Below are positions 39,363-47,990 of a DNA stretch of 64,000 bases, piece after piece; the stretch's first letter is position 1; each line of letters begins with the position of its first letter. The DNA comes from Streptomyces sp. NBC_01198 (lineage in GTDB: Bacteria; Actinomycetota; Actinomycetes; Streptomycetales; Streptomycetaceae), in the NCBI RefSeq assembly GCF_036010485.1, contig NZ_CP108568.1, forward strand, positions 1,116,001 through 1,180,000. Direction: 5' to 3'. The position numbers and the translations under genes were made by a program. Under the pieces are notes generated by a model that saw only the letters and a list, made by a program, of their open reading frames with translations, searched no databases and was not told the DNA's origin.

Positions 39363-40910
39363 ATGCGGGTAACAGGGCTTGGGCACGCGGGGTTGTTCAT
39401 CGAGAGCGTCGCGGGATCGGTGCTGTGCGATCCGTGGGTCAATCCGGCCTTCTTCGGTTCCTGGTTCCCGTTCCCGGACAACTCGGATCTGGACTGGGCG
39501 CAGTACGGGCAGACGGCGGACTACCTGTACATCTCGCACCTGCATCGAGACCACTTCGATGCGGAGAACCTGCGCCGGAACGTGCGCAAGGACGTCACCG
39601 TCCTCCTGCCGGCATTCGCCACCAATGAGCTGGAGCGTGAGCTGAACGCGCTCGGGTTCACGAATTTCCTGCGCACTCACAGTGACGTACCGATCGAGCG
39701 CGATGGATTGCGCATCATGATCACCGCGCTGACGGGACCCGGCGACGGGCCCATCGGCGACTCCGCGCTGCTGCTGGACGACGGCACGGCGACGCTGTTG
39801 AACCAGAACGACGCGCACCCGCTGGACATTCCGGCGATCAGGAGGTTCGGTGAGATCGACGCGCACTTCCTGCAGTTCTCCGGCGCCATCTGGTGGCCGA
39901 TGGTCTATCAACTGCCGGACAGCGCGAAGAAGGAGTTCGCCGCCCGCAAGCGCCGGGGACAGTTCGACCGCGCGCTGCGCTACATCGACGCGGTCGAGGC
40001 GGCGCACGTCTTCCCCACCTCAGGCCCGCCGTGCTTCCTTGACGAGGAACTGTTCGAGTTCAACGGCACTGGCCGGGACGGTGAAAGCATCTTCACCGAC
40101 CAACGAGAGTTCCTGGAACAGCTTGCCCAGGAACGGCCCGGCACATCGGCGCACCTGATCCTGCCGGGAACCGTCGCCGAACCGGAGCGGACCGCGTGCA
40201 AACTCACCCATCGCCACACCCCCGAAGAGATCGACCACCTCTTCGGTGACAAGCGCGAGTACCTGCGCAGCTACGCCCGCAGGCAGCAGCCCGCGCTGGA
40301 CGCCGAGCGTGCTTCCCGGGCGCCGGCGCTGCCGCCCGAGGAGTTGCTGGCAGCGCTGAAGGAGTGGTGGGAGCCGCTGCTCGTACGCGCGGACCGGATC
40401 TGCGCCGGAGTGGGTGGCACGGTGCGCCTTGATGTGGACGACACCCCGATCGTGATCGACTTCCCGGCGCGGGAGGTCCGCCTGTGGGACGGTGAGCGCG
40501 GTGAGCGCTGCCGCTACACGCTGTCGACCTCGGGCGACCTGGTGGCCACCAACATCGCGAGGCGCGAGATCGACTGGTCGAACAGCCTGTTGCTGTCGCT
40601 GCGGTTCACCGCCAGCAGGGTCGGACCCTACAACGAGTTCGTGTACGTGTTCTTCAAGTGTCTGTCGCCCGAGCGAATCGACTACGTGGAGAACTACTAC
40701 GACGCCTGTGACGACGACGGCGAGGACATCCTGATCGACGGCTGGCAGGTACAACGTCGCTGCCCGCACCTGGGCGCCGACCTCAGCCGGTTCGCAGTGG
40801 TGAAGGGCGACGAACTCACCTGCACGCTGCACGGCTGGCGCTACGACATGACCACTGGCCGCTGCCTGACCGCGGACGACCACGACATCCGCGCCACACC
40901 ACTCCGCTGA
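39363..40910 (+). CDS. Metallo-beta-lactamase-fold protein fused to a C-terminal Rieske domain
   Basis: 515 residues. The N-terminal half is an MBL/UlaG-like fold with LGHAGLFIES, the metal motif SHLHRDHFD and a later HVFPTSGPPCF segment. After a helical linker (about 290-370), a C-terminal Rieske [2Fe-2S] domain carries CPHLGADL and CTLHGWRYD. The same two domains occur, in the opposite order, in CMP-N-acetylneuraminate hydroxylase relatives, so an iron-dependent oxygenase is plausible. ATG 39363 has GGGAGGAG nine bases upstream. It stands alone between intergenic regions. Confidence 0.85.
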   Translation: MRVTGLGHAGLFIESVAGSVLCDPWVNPAFFGSWFPFPDNSDLDWAQYGQTADYLYISHLHRDHFDAENLRRNVRKDVTVLLPAFATNELERELNALGFTNFLRTHSDVPIERDGLRIMITALTGPGDGPIGDSALLLDDGTATLLNQNDAHPLDIPAIRRFGEIDAHFLQFSGAIWWPMVYQLPDSAKKEFAARKRRGQFDRALRYIDAVEAAHVFPTSGPPCFLDEELFEFNGTGRDGESIFTDQREFLEQLAQERPGTSAHLILPGTVAEPERTACKLTHRHTPEEIDHLFGDKREYLRSYARRQQPALDAERASRAPALPPEELLAALKEWWEPLLVRADRICAGVGGTVRLDVDDTPIVIDFPAREVRLWDGERGERCRYTLSTSGDLVATNIARREIDWSNSLLLSLRFTASRVGPYNEFVYVFFKCLSPERIDYVENYYDACDDDGEDILIDGWQVQRRCPHLGADLSRFAVVKGDELTCTLHGWRYDMTTGRCLTADDHDIRATPLR

Positions 40911-41076
40911 GCCACTACGGCGAGGAGGGCGCCCAGGAGGCCGGCGGCCCCCTCATCCGCCGCCGTGCGGTGCGCGCGGCTGGCCAGGGCCCGGCTGCTG
41001 CGCGGCGAACCGGAGCCCGGCATCCCACCCGGCAGGTGAGCAGGCCGAGCCGCCCGCTCACCGGGAAGAAGATCCC

Positions 41077-41105
41077 TTGTCGCGGGGAGAACGGCGCCAT
41101 AGGGT
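41077..41105 (+). promoter_or_regulatory. Promoter candidate for the M1 peptidase gene
   Basis: TTGTCG, a 17-base spacer, and TAGGGT; the expected transcript start is about 40 bp before the GTG start codon at 41154. Confidence 0.45.
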
Positions 41106-41153
41106 GTGGCCACGTTGATGTGATCATGTTCGGTTCCGCCGCGTCGTTCAGGA

Positions 41154-42605
41154 GTGCACGTGCTCGCTGCCCACGGAGAGGCCGCCCCCGCCCACCCGCG
41201 CCCGAGGACCGCCCGGGCCCGATACCTGGGCATCGCCGTGGCGGTCCTCGCGACCTCCCTGGCCCTGACGGCCGAGGGCCCCGCCGTGGCCGCGGGCACG
41301 GACGGCCACGGCGCACCGGGTCAGGGCGACCCGTACTTCCCGCTCGCCGGGAACGGCGGCTACACCACCGCGCACTACGATCTGGACCTCGCCTACGACC
41401 CGGCCAGCCGGCGGCTGGACGCCACCGAAGCCCTCACCGCCCGCGCCACGCAGCCGCTGACCAGGTTCGACCTCGACCTGTCCGGGCTGACGGTGCGCAG
41501 CGTACGGGTGAACGGGCGGACGGCCCGGTGGACGCGTGCGGGACAGGAACTCGTCATCACCCCCCGCAAGTCGCTCCGGAAGGGCGAGAGCTTCCGCGTC
41601 GACCTCTCCTACGGCGGCGTACCCGAGACCGTCACCGACCCGGACGGCTCCCCGGACGGCTGGATACCCACCGACGACGGGGCCTTCGTCGCGGGTGAGC
41701 CGCAGGGCGCCATGTCCTGGTTCGCCGCTGACAACGAGCCGGTGGACAAGGCGTCGTACACCTTCGCGATCACCGTGCCGGCCGGATACACCGCGGTCGC
41801 CAACGGCGTGCTGACGTCGCAGCGGACCACGCGGGGCAAGACCACCTTCCGCTGGCGGCAGGCCGAGCCGATGGCCTCCTATCTCGCCACCGCCACGGTG
41901 GGGAAGTTCAATGTGCAGCGGTACACCACCGCCTCGGGCATCCCCGTCTACAACGCGGTGGATCCGCGCGAGGCGGCCGACGCCGCCCCGGCACTGGCCC
42001 AGATCCCGGCGGTCCTCGACTGGGAGAGCAACCTCTTCGGCCGGTACCCCTTCTCGGCGGCCGGCGCGATCGTCGACCATGCGCCGGACGTCGGCTACGC
42101 GCTGGAGACGCAGACCCGCCCGATCTACGACCGGGCGCCGGACGTCGGCACCCTCGTCCACGAGACCGCGCACCAGTGGTTCGGCGACTCCGTGAGCCTG
42201 ACCAACTGGCAGGACATCTGGCTCAACGAGGGCTTCGCCACCTACGCCGAGTGGCTCTGGGAGGAGCAGCACGGCGGGCAGAGCGCCCAGGCCACCTTCG
42301 ACAGTTGTTACGCCCGACCGGCCACCAGCAGCCTGTGGGCCTTTCCGACCGGCGACCCCGGCGACGGGGCGAACATCTTCGCCTCACCCGTCTACACCCG
42401 TGGCGCGATGACCCTGCAGAAGTTGCGTACGGCGGTCGGCGACGCCCACTTCTTCAGCATCCTCAAGACCTGGGCCGGCAGCCACCGCTACGGCAACGGA
42501 ACCACGGCTCAGTTCATCGCACTCAGCGAGAAGATATCCGGCAGGAAGCTCGGCGACCTCTTCCACACCTGGCTCTACACCGCGGGCAAGCCCGCCCAGC
42601 CGTAG
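41154..42605 (+). CDS. Secreted M1-family zinc metallopeptidase
   Basis: 483 residues with a signal peptide (about 1-46, ending AVA). The zinc site is HETAHQWFGDSVSLTNWQDIWLNEG, that is HExxH plus Glu 18 residues on. The GAMEN exopeptidase motif reads YALETQ, so the substrate N-terminus recognition may differ. At 483 residues it is a short M1 enzyme, lacking the long C-terminal HEAT-like domain. It probably trims peptides outside the cell. Start GTG 41154; GTG 41160 is an alternative. A terminator hairpin follows. Confidence 0.9.
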   Translation: MHVLAAHGEAAPAHPRPRTARARYLGIAVAVLATSLALTAEGPAVAAGTDGHGAPGQGDPYFPLAGNGGYTTAHYDLDLAYDPASRRLDATEALTARATQPLTRFDLDLSGLTVRSVRVNGRTARWTRAGQELVITPRKSLRKGESFRVDLSYGGVPETVTDPDGSPDGWIPTDDGAFVAGEPQGAMSWFAADNEPVDKASYTFAITVPAGYTAVANGVLTSQRTTRGKTTFRWRQAEPMASYLATATVGKFNVQRYTTASGIPVYNAVDPREAADAAPALAQIPAVLDWESNLFGRYPFSAAGAIVDHAPDVGYALETQTRPIYDRAPDVGTLVHETAHQWFGDSVSLTNWQDIWLNEGFATYAEWLWEEQHGGQSAQATFDSCYARPATSSLWAFPTGDPGDGANIFASPVYTRGAMTLQKLRTAVGDAHFFSILKTWAGSHRYGNGTTAQFIALSEKISGRKLGDLFHTWLYTAGKPAQP

Positions 42606-42642
42606 TCCCGGGCCCATCCCCACCTGCGCCGACAGGCGCCAC

Positions 42643-42673
42643 GAGCCGCAGCCGTCCCGACCGGCTGCGGCTC
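42643..42673 (+). terminator. 12-bp perfect hairpin after the M1 peptidase gene
   Basis: GAGCCGCAGCCG and CGGCTGCGGCTC pair exactly around seven bases, 37 bp after the stop codon. Confidence 0.75.
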
Positions 42674-42849
42674 ACGTGCTCCCCACCCGGGGCCGGCGCG
42701 GGTGCCGGCCGGGACACGAGAAGCGGCCGGCAGTCGGGCGGGGGGAGCGCCGTAGCGACGAGAAGCGGTTCGCGGTCAAGGGGATCGAACCGGCGGCCGC
42801 GCGGCACCCGGCCCGGTCCTACCGTGAAGTCGCAGACGATCCGACCCGT

Positions 42850-43170
42850 TATGCGAACCCTCTACCCGCCCGAGGTCCGTATCGCGATCGTCTGCGACAA
42901 CTTCTCCCCTCACCTGACCACGAAGTGGTGCCAGCGGGTCAGCACCTGGGCCGCGGCGAACAACGTCGAGATCGCCTACGCCCCTACAAACAGCTCCTGG
43001 CTCAGCCGCACAGAAGCCCAGTTCACTGCGCTGCGCTACTTCACCCTCAATGCTACCGACCACGCCAGCCACAAGGAGCAGGGCAGCATGTCCGCCGCTA
43101 CATCGTCTGGCGAAATCGCCACGCCGACGACCGGCGCCTACGCACCGTCGCCGACAGGGACAACGTCGCC
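42850..43170 (+). pseudogene. IS630-family transposase, truncated and frameshifted
   Basis: MRTLYPPEVRIAIVCDNFSP and the following WAAANNVEIAYAPTNSSWLSR are the C-terminal DDE core of IS630-type transposases, with the second Asp (CDN) and the Glu (RTEAQF). The N-terminal half is missing. After HKEQGSM the frame shifts: the continuation RRYIVWRNRHADDRRLRTVADRDNVA is found in another frame. The fragment ends exactly where the IS5-like end at 43172 begins. Confidence 0.8.
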
Positions 43171-43259
43171 TCTAGGGCCTGTCGTTTGGCTCACCCTGTT
43201 GCCTTGCGGACAAGAGCTCTGGCCAACGTGGTGGGCGGCCTGTTGAGTACGCTGCACCG

Positions 43260-43580
43260 GTGGACGCAGTAAGCAGTCGGCTCGAACGGCTAGTGGGACT
43301 GGCTCGGAGATCCCTGCTTGGCTTTGGGCTCCTGCCTGAGATCGATGTGCAACCCTCCGATGGGTGTTGGCTTATGTACATCTGCTGGGACGGGAGCACT
43401 CCGGACACCTCGACGCTTTTGGTGAGCCCCTTCACCGACTGGGTCCAGGTGCTTGACCCCGATGGTGAGGACCTGCGCGAATGCGAGTGGGTCACGTATC
43501 TGGCCTTTCGAGCAGAAGGCGACGGCCCGTCCAAGGCGTTGGTACGTGCCCGACGTCAGCATCGGCAACGCGGGCGTTAG
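43260..43580 (+). CDS. Hypothetical protein inside an IS-bounded segment
   Basis: 106 residues from GTG 43260, with a TACGCT box six bases upstream suggesting leaderless expression. The sequence (EIDVQPSDGCWLMYICWDGS, VSPFTDWVQVLDPDGEDL) is acidic, soluble and unlike known families. Codon use is less GC-biased than the window average, so it is probably foreign. The C-terminus runs into the transposase 5' region and may be truncated or altered by the insertion. Confidence 0.5.
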   Translation: MDAVSSRLERLVGLARRSLLGFGLLPEIDVQPSDGCWLMYICWDGSTPDTSTLLVSPFTDWVQVLDPDGEDLRECEWVTYLAFRAEGDGPSKALVRARRQHRQRGR

Positions 43581-43618
43581 GCCGTGCCAATGCGGATCTT
43601 CTGATCGTTGGTCCGGGT

Positions 43619-44450
43619 GTGCCGTCAAGCGACGCGCAGTGGGGGCGGATCGAGCCGTTGTTGCCGGACCGGACGCCTCGGCGGGGTGGGCGTTGGCGGG
43701 ATCACCGTGAGGTGATCGACGCGATCGTCTTCAAGTTCCAGACGGGGTCTCAGTGGGTCCATCTGCCGGAGAAGTACGGCAACTGGCGCGGGGTCTACAA
43801 CCGGCTGCGGATGTGGGCGGTGGACGGCACCTGGGAGCGGGTCTTCACCGCGCTGATGGCCCGGGCCGATGCCGATGAGGACCTGACCTGGGCGGTCTCG
43901 GTGGACTCCACGATCGTGCGCGCGCACCAGCACGCCGCCGGGGCCCGTAGAAAAGGGGGCTCCGGCCGGCGAGCCGCACGACCATGCCATCGGCCGGTCC
44001 CGCGGCGGACTGACCAAGAAGATCCACCTCGCCGCCGACGACCGTTGCCGGCCCATGGCCTTCGTCCTGACCCCGGGGCAGGCCGGCGACGCACCTGCGT
44101 TCACCCAGGTCATGGCCCGCCTGCGCGTCCCCCGCCCGCGCGGGCGGCCCCGCACCCGGCCCGACGTTGTCCTGGCCGACAAGGCGTACTCTTCCCGCGC
44201 CATCCGCGACCACCCGCGCAGACGCGGCATCCGGGCAGTCATCCCCATTCCGGCCGACCAGCGCGGCCACCGACTCCGCCGCCGCAGCCGCGGCGGCAGA
44301 CCGCCCGCCCTCGACCGCGATGCCTACAAACAGCTCAACACCGTCGAACCGTGCATCAACCGCTTGAAGCAGTGGCGCGGCCTGGCCACTCGCTACGACA
44401 AGACCGCGACCATCTACCTCGCCGGCATCTTCATCTGGTCCGCCCGATGA
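43619..44450 (+). pseudogene. IS5-family transposase, in two frames
   Basis: The first part (VPSSDAQWGRIEPLLPDRTP, WVHLPEKYGNWRGVYNRL, VSVDSTIVRAHQHAAG) ends near the run AGAAAAGGGGG at 43950-43960. The continuation, GRSRGGLTKKIHLAADD, DVVLADKAYSSR and NTVEPCINRLKQWRG, lies in the +1 frame. Together they form a complete DDE transposase. Some IS5 relatives use ribosomal frameshifting, but the +1 direction here and the poor match to known slippery sites make an inactivating indel equally likely. Confidence 0.75.
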
Positions 44451-44504
44451 TCCAAACGAAACGCCCTAGTGGCTACACCTCGGACGGGGTAAGGGCAGCC
44501 GCCA

Positions 44505-45074
44505 TTACGGCACGTTCCACCCGAGCACAACTGGCATCCTGTGCTCGTAACCCAGCGTGTTGATCGTCCCCGGATGCGGGTGCCCGAACTGCCGCGCGGC
44601 CGACGCGTCGAGCCCGAGCCAGCGCGCGGTGAGTATGCGTGACAGGTGGCCGTGCGCAACGACGGCCACGTCGCCCATGTCCAGCAGCGGCCTGACCCGG
44701 CCGAGGAAGGCGTCGACCCGCATCGTCACATGCCCGAGGTCCTCGCCGGCGTCGACGCCGTCGCGCCACAGCTCCCAGCCGGGCTTGAGATCTTGGACCT
44801 GATCGGCGGTCAGCCCCTCGTAGCGGCCGTAGTCCCACTCGATCAGGTCCGTATCGGGCTCCGCGCCGCTCAGCCCCGCCAGTTCGGCGGTCCGCACGGC
44901 GCGAGTCAGCGGACTGACGTAGACGGCGCCGAACTCCCGTTCGGCCAGTCGAAGTGCGAGCGCACGCGCCACGTCCTCCCCCGCCTCGGTCAGCGGCACG
45001 TCGGTGCGGCCGGCATACTGGCCGGTCCGGCTCCATGCGGTCTCGCCGTGCCTGATCAACACCAATTCGCCCAT
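44505..45074 (-). CDS. Histidine phosphatase (phosphoglycerate mutase-like)
   Basis: 189 residues. The N-terminal LVLIRHGETAWSRTGQYAGRTDVPLT holds the phosphorylated His and the following Arg/Glu; the second catalytic His is in VAVVAHGHLSR. EWDYGRYEGL supplies the conserved Glu. Members dephosphorylate small metabolites or sugar phosphates; the substrate here is unknown. It starts at ATG 45074 just after the IS region and is not coupled to other genes. Confidence 0.9.
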   Translation of the reverse strand: MGELVLIRHGETAWSRTGQYAGRTDVPLTEAGEDVARALALRLAEREFGAVYVSPLTRAVRTAELAGLSGAEPDTDLIEWDYGRYEGLTADQVQDLKPGWELWRDGVDAGEDLGHVTMRVDAFLGRVRPLLDMGDVAVVAHGHLSRILTARWLGLDASAARQFGHPHPGTINTLGYEHRMPVVLGWNVP

Positions 45075-45213
45075 GGCTGAGGACCATATCTTGCACCGAA
45101 CACAGGGCGAACGTCGCCTGCAACGGCACTAGCAGCCCCAACAGACCTAGCAGCAGGACCCAAAGGGTAAAGGACCGCCGCCCGTCGAGCGCGCCTACGC
45201 GCCATGCTGCCCG

Positions 45214-45555
45214 ATGCGTATCCGTCTCGGCGTCGCGGCCACCGCCGTCGCGCTTCTGCCCCTCAGTGCCTGCTCGTCCGGCAGCGACAAGCCGAACCCG
45301 GGCGCTCTGCAAAACACCGCCGCTGCCTTCCAGGCGATCTTCCTCGAAGCCCTCACAGCCGTAGAGCCCGGCCTCGCCGCCGATCCTGACGCCATTGCCA
45401 AGGGCCGCTCCCAGTGTTCGGTCCTCAACGATGGCGACCCCGACGGCCACGCCGCAGCCATGCGATTCAGCACCAGCGAGCACCCGCTCGCTGACGAACA
45501 AGGCGTGGCCATCAACAAAGCGCTGCAGCTGACGATCTGCCCACCCAAGAACTGA
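45214..45555 (+). CDS. Putative small lipoprotein
   Basis: 113 residues. The start MRIRLGVAATAVALLPLSAC is a short signal with an LSAC lipobox, giving lipidation at Cys20. The mature part is about 94 residues with two further Cys (QCSVLN, TICPP) that could pair. No family recognised; the size and Cys spacing recall DUF732-type cell-surface proteins, but this is weak. Confidence 0.65.
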   Translation: MRIRLGVAATAVALLPLSACSSGSDKPNPGALQNTAAAFQAIFLEALTAVEPGLAADPDAIAKGRSQCSVLNDGDPDGHAAAMRFSTSEHPLADEQGVAINKALQLTICPPKN

Positions 45556-45718
45556 ACTGCCGCGCCCGGCGCACGACACAATGAGAATCCGACAGCACGA
45601 GCGAGAAACCGTGAGGATCCAACATCCTCAGTTCGCTCCGCCGACTCTCGTGCTCATCCGCCAACTGAAGCGCTCAGTCACAGCTTCCCCTGTCAGTGGC
45701 TCCGCGTATGGTCTGCGC

Positions 45719-47077
45719 ATGGTTGATCAGAGCCTCACCTTGTCATCGGTGTGCGATTTCGCGATCTGGGAGCCCGTGCTCCGGCTCATGCTGGCGGACG
45801 ACACAGAGCGGCGTGCAGGCCGGGCGGCCCGTGTGGCAGGACGCATCGGTCAATCCGGACACAGCATTGTGCATCGGGGATCCATGTCGTCGACAGCGCG
45901 GACCGCGGTGGAGAACATACAAAGGGCGCTCGCGCGTGGCGGTGTGGTCCAGGAGATCGCATTCAGGGCGGAGGCCCGACCGGACGGACGGACCACGCTC
46001 GGCCTGGTCTGGCCGAGCCCGGCTGTGGAACCGATCTACGGCTACCCGGACCTGGGGCCGCTCATCCTGGCCGACAACTCCATTCCCGCACCCTGGCTCC
46101 GCCGCCCCGATCCGGTGCCCGGGGCGGTACCGGCACCATCGGCGGATCCGCAGTTGCTGGAGTGGACGCTCCGCGAACGGTTGCCCGACGCCGTCGGCGC
46201 GACGGAAGAGGAGATCGCTGCCGCCGAGGCACGCCTCGGTGTCACGCTGTCCGATGAGCTCAAGGTGCTCTACCGGGTGGCAGGAGGGGACTGGGGCCAC
46301 GACTTCGAAACGGCGATGCGCATCGACAAGGCGGTCGGCTGCGAGATCTCCGGCGTGGAACACCTGTTCAGCATCGAAGCGGCGCCCCGTTGCCCCGGCT
46401 GGAACCTCGGCGCGACGGATGCGATCTGTACCCTGCCCGACGCCGCGGTTCAGGGCCTGGGCGGCTCACCGGGCTGGATCTGCTTCGGCACCAACGGCGG
46501 CGACGTATTCGCAGTCGACCTGACCCCCGGCCCGCGCGGGCACTTCGGGCAGATCATCCTGGTCAATCACGGGGAGAGCCTCGGTGCCGAGCTCGTGGCC
46601 GATTCCCTCACCGATTTCGTTCTTGGCCGGGTAAAGGAGGAACGCCGTGACCGCCGCGGCGACGAGCTTCCGGCCGTGGCCAGGGTCGGCACCGGACGCC
46701 TTGAGACGATCCAGGCGGCCGCCCATCCCGCCCTGGAAGTCCTGTCCCTCAACGCCTGCGACGGCGCGCCGTTCAACCTCGCGCCTCTCGCCGGGCTCCC
46801 CCACCTGCGCACTCTCACCGCCATGCCCGGCACACTGGCCGACCCCCTGGAGGTCGCCGGGCTCACCACACTGGAGTTCCTGGCCCTCGGCGTGCAGGAA
46901 TGGCGTGTCCTCCTGAACGCCAGAGCCGTCCCGCGCACTCTGAAAGCCGCAGCCGTCAAGGTCCAGCACCAGGACCACCTGCCCGTCGTGGCCATCGCCA
47001 ACGAGATCCTGGCCCTTGGGGACCGGCCCCAGATCGTACAAACGCTCCTTGAGGGAGACCTAGGGCCCGCGGCCTGA
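45719..47077 (+). CDS. SMI1/KNR4 (SUKH)-domain protein with leucine-rich-like C-terminus
   Basis: 452 residues. The central part (about 155-320: LRERLPDAVGATEEEIAAAEARLGVTLSDELKVLYRVAGG, WICFGTNGGDVFAVDLTPG, GESLGAELVADSLTDFV) is a SUKH domain, often an immunity or scaffolding fold in toxin systems. Residues 340-430 contain irregular leucine-rich segments (ALEVLSLNACDGAPFNLAPLAGLPHLRTL). A TATGGT box six bases before ATG 45719 suggests a leaderless transcript. No toxin gene is recognised beside it. Confidence 0.8.
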   Translation: MVDQSLTLSSVCDFAIWEPVLRLMLADDTERRAGRAARVAGRIGQSGHSIVHRGSMSSTARTAVENIQRALARGGVVQEIAFRAEARPDGRTTLGLVWPSPAVEPIYGYPDLGPLILADNSIPAPWLRRPDPVPGAVPAPSADPQLLEWTLRERLPDAVGATEEEIAAAEARLGVTLSDELKVLYRVAGGDWGHDFETAMRIDKAVGCEISGVEHLFSIEAAPRCPGWNLGATDAICTLPDAAVQGLGGSPGWICFGTNGGDVFAVDLTPGPRGHFGQIILVNHGESLGAELVADSLTDFVLGRVKEERRDRRGDELPAVARVGTGRLETIQAAAHPALEVLSLNACDGAPFNLAPLAGLPHLRTLTAMPGTLADPLEVAGLTTLEFLALGVQEWRVLLNARAVPRTLKAAAVKVQHQDHLPVVAIANEILALGDRPQIVQTLLEGDLGPAA

Positions 47078-47146
47078 TCGGCCGTCTGATCGGCTGGACA
47101 GCCCAACCGCTCAGTGAGGCTTACCAGCCTGTCGCGGTGGGCGGAA

Positions 47147-47527
47147 TCACACCCCCGACGGGATGGCGAACGAGTCGTAACCCTCAGGCATGAAACAACC
47201 GTAGTCCTGCAGTGGTTGCGGATCGTCGAGCACGATGCGCTTCCACTCGCCCGCGGGTGAGAGTCCGTCTGGGCGGTCCAGAACCCGTTGGCCTGGGAGT
47301 CCGGCGGACGCTGGTGCGTCGGGTGCGAGTCGACCGAAGCGGTCCAGCAGAGCCCAGACAGCGGCGTAGACATCACGGATTTCCTCGGCTGCCCTCCCCT
47401 CGGTGATCTCAGGGGAGGCTTCGCGGTACGCCTCGCGGGCCGAAGCGACAAAGCGCTCCGGATCGACGATCACCACGTCCTGGCGTATCGGCACGCTGAT
47501 CGTCATACCTGGCGTCGGGGCCGGCAT
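47147..47527 (-). CDS. Hypothetical protein, about 126 residues
   Basis: Soluble protein with VDPERFVASAREAYREASPEI and VYAAVWALLDRFGRLAPDAP helices and a C-terminal CFMPEGYDSFAIPSGV. No family recognised. GGTGG five bases before ATG 47527 supports this start; ATG 47506 and ATG 47584 are possible. Codon bias supports coding. It is convergent with the SUKH gene. Confidence 0.5.
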   Translation of the reverse strand: MPAPTPGMTISVPIRQDVVIVDPERFVASAREAYREASPEITEGRAAEEIRDVYAAVWALLDRFGRLAPDAPASAGLPGQRVLDRPDGLSPAGEWKRIVLDDPQPLQDYGCFMPEGYDSFAIPSGV

Positions 47528-47990
47528 CTCGTCCACCGGCCCACGGTACTGCGTCGGCAGCGCGACACACCCCCGACCAGCCATGACCGGAAGACCTGAC
47601 GAAGCACTACCAGGCGCTTCCGGTCGACCACCGTCGCGATGCGTCGACGCGGCCGGAGCAGCGTCGTAGGCGCAGCGAACCCGGACATGTCCGCCGCAAC
47701 GGGCTGACCAGGCCGGACAGGCGATGACTGTCCGGGACAGTCGCAAACCGTTGCTTCAGCTCGGCCGATGTCAGCAAGCTCGAAACAGGTCGACGCACGT
47801 CAGCAAGCCGCAAGTCGGCCACCCCGCGTCTCCGCACCAGGGGGCCGCCCGCTCGCAGACTCCCCGAAGGTTTCCCGAAGGCTTCCCGAAGTCCGCAGCC
47901 GGCGCCCGGAGATCACGGCGCCCACCCGTCGAGGACTGGTGCATGCGCGGCGCGGCACTCCCACCAGAGAATCAATGGAAGGAGTCACAG
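47528..47990. other. Upstream region of the Cys-rich peptide gene
   Basis: About 460 bp without a convincing gene. It contains repeated GTCAGCAAG words near 47770-47810, the 11-bp-period heptads at 47863-47891, and GGAAGGAG at 47977-47984, the ribosome site of the peptide gene. Confidence 0.5.
47863..47891 (+). promoter_or_regulatory. Three CCCGAAG heptads at exact 11-bp period
   Basis: CCCGAAG occurs at 47863, 47874 and 47885 with 4-base spacers (GTTT, GCTT). Heptamer direct repeats with 11-bp spacing are the known architecture of SARP activator sites in streptomycetes, and they lie about 100 bp before the peptide start codon. The regulator is not identified. Confidence 0.5.

Larger units (their letters stand above)
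43172..44469. mobile_element. IS5-like element with imperfect 22-bp terminal inverted repeats and an extra ORF
   Basis: The left end starts CTAGGGCCTGTCGTTTGG at 43172, and the right end (44448-44469), read on the minus strand, starts CTAGGGCGTTTCGTTTGG; 19 of 22 positions agree. Between them lie a small non-transposase ORF (43260-43580) and an IS5-type transposase gene interrupted by a frameshift. A simple IS5 element would be about 850-900 bp, so this is either an element with a passenger or two elements' ends bracketing a retained gene. It is inserted at the end of an IS630 remnant. Confidence 0.6.

Noticed and set aside
42700..42810. Possible tRNA-like segment (GGGGATCGAACC)
   Set aside because: Only a TpsiC-like word is present; no cloverleaf with acceptor and anticodon arms could be drawn.
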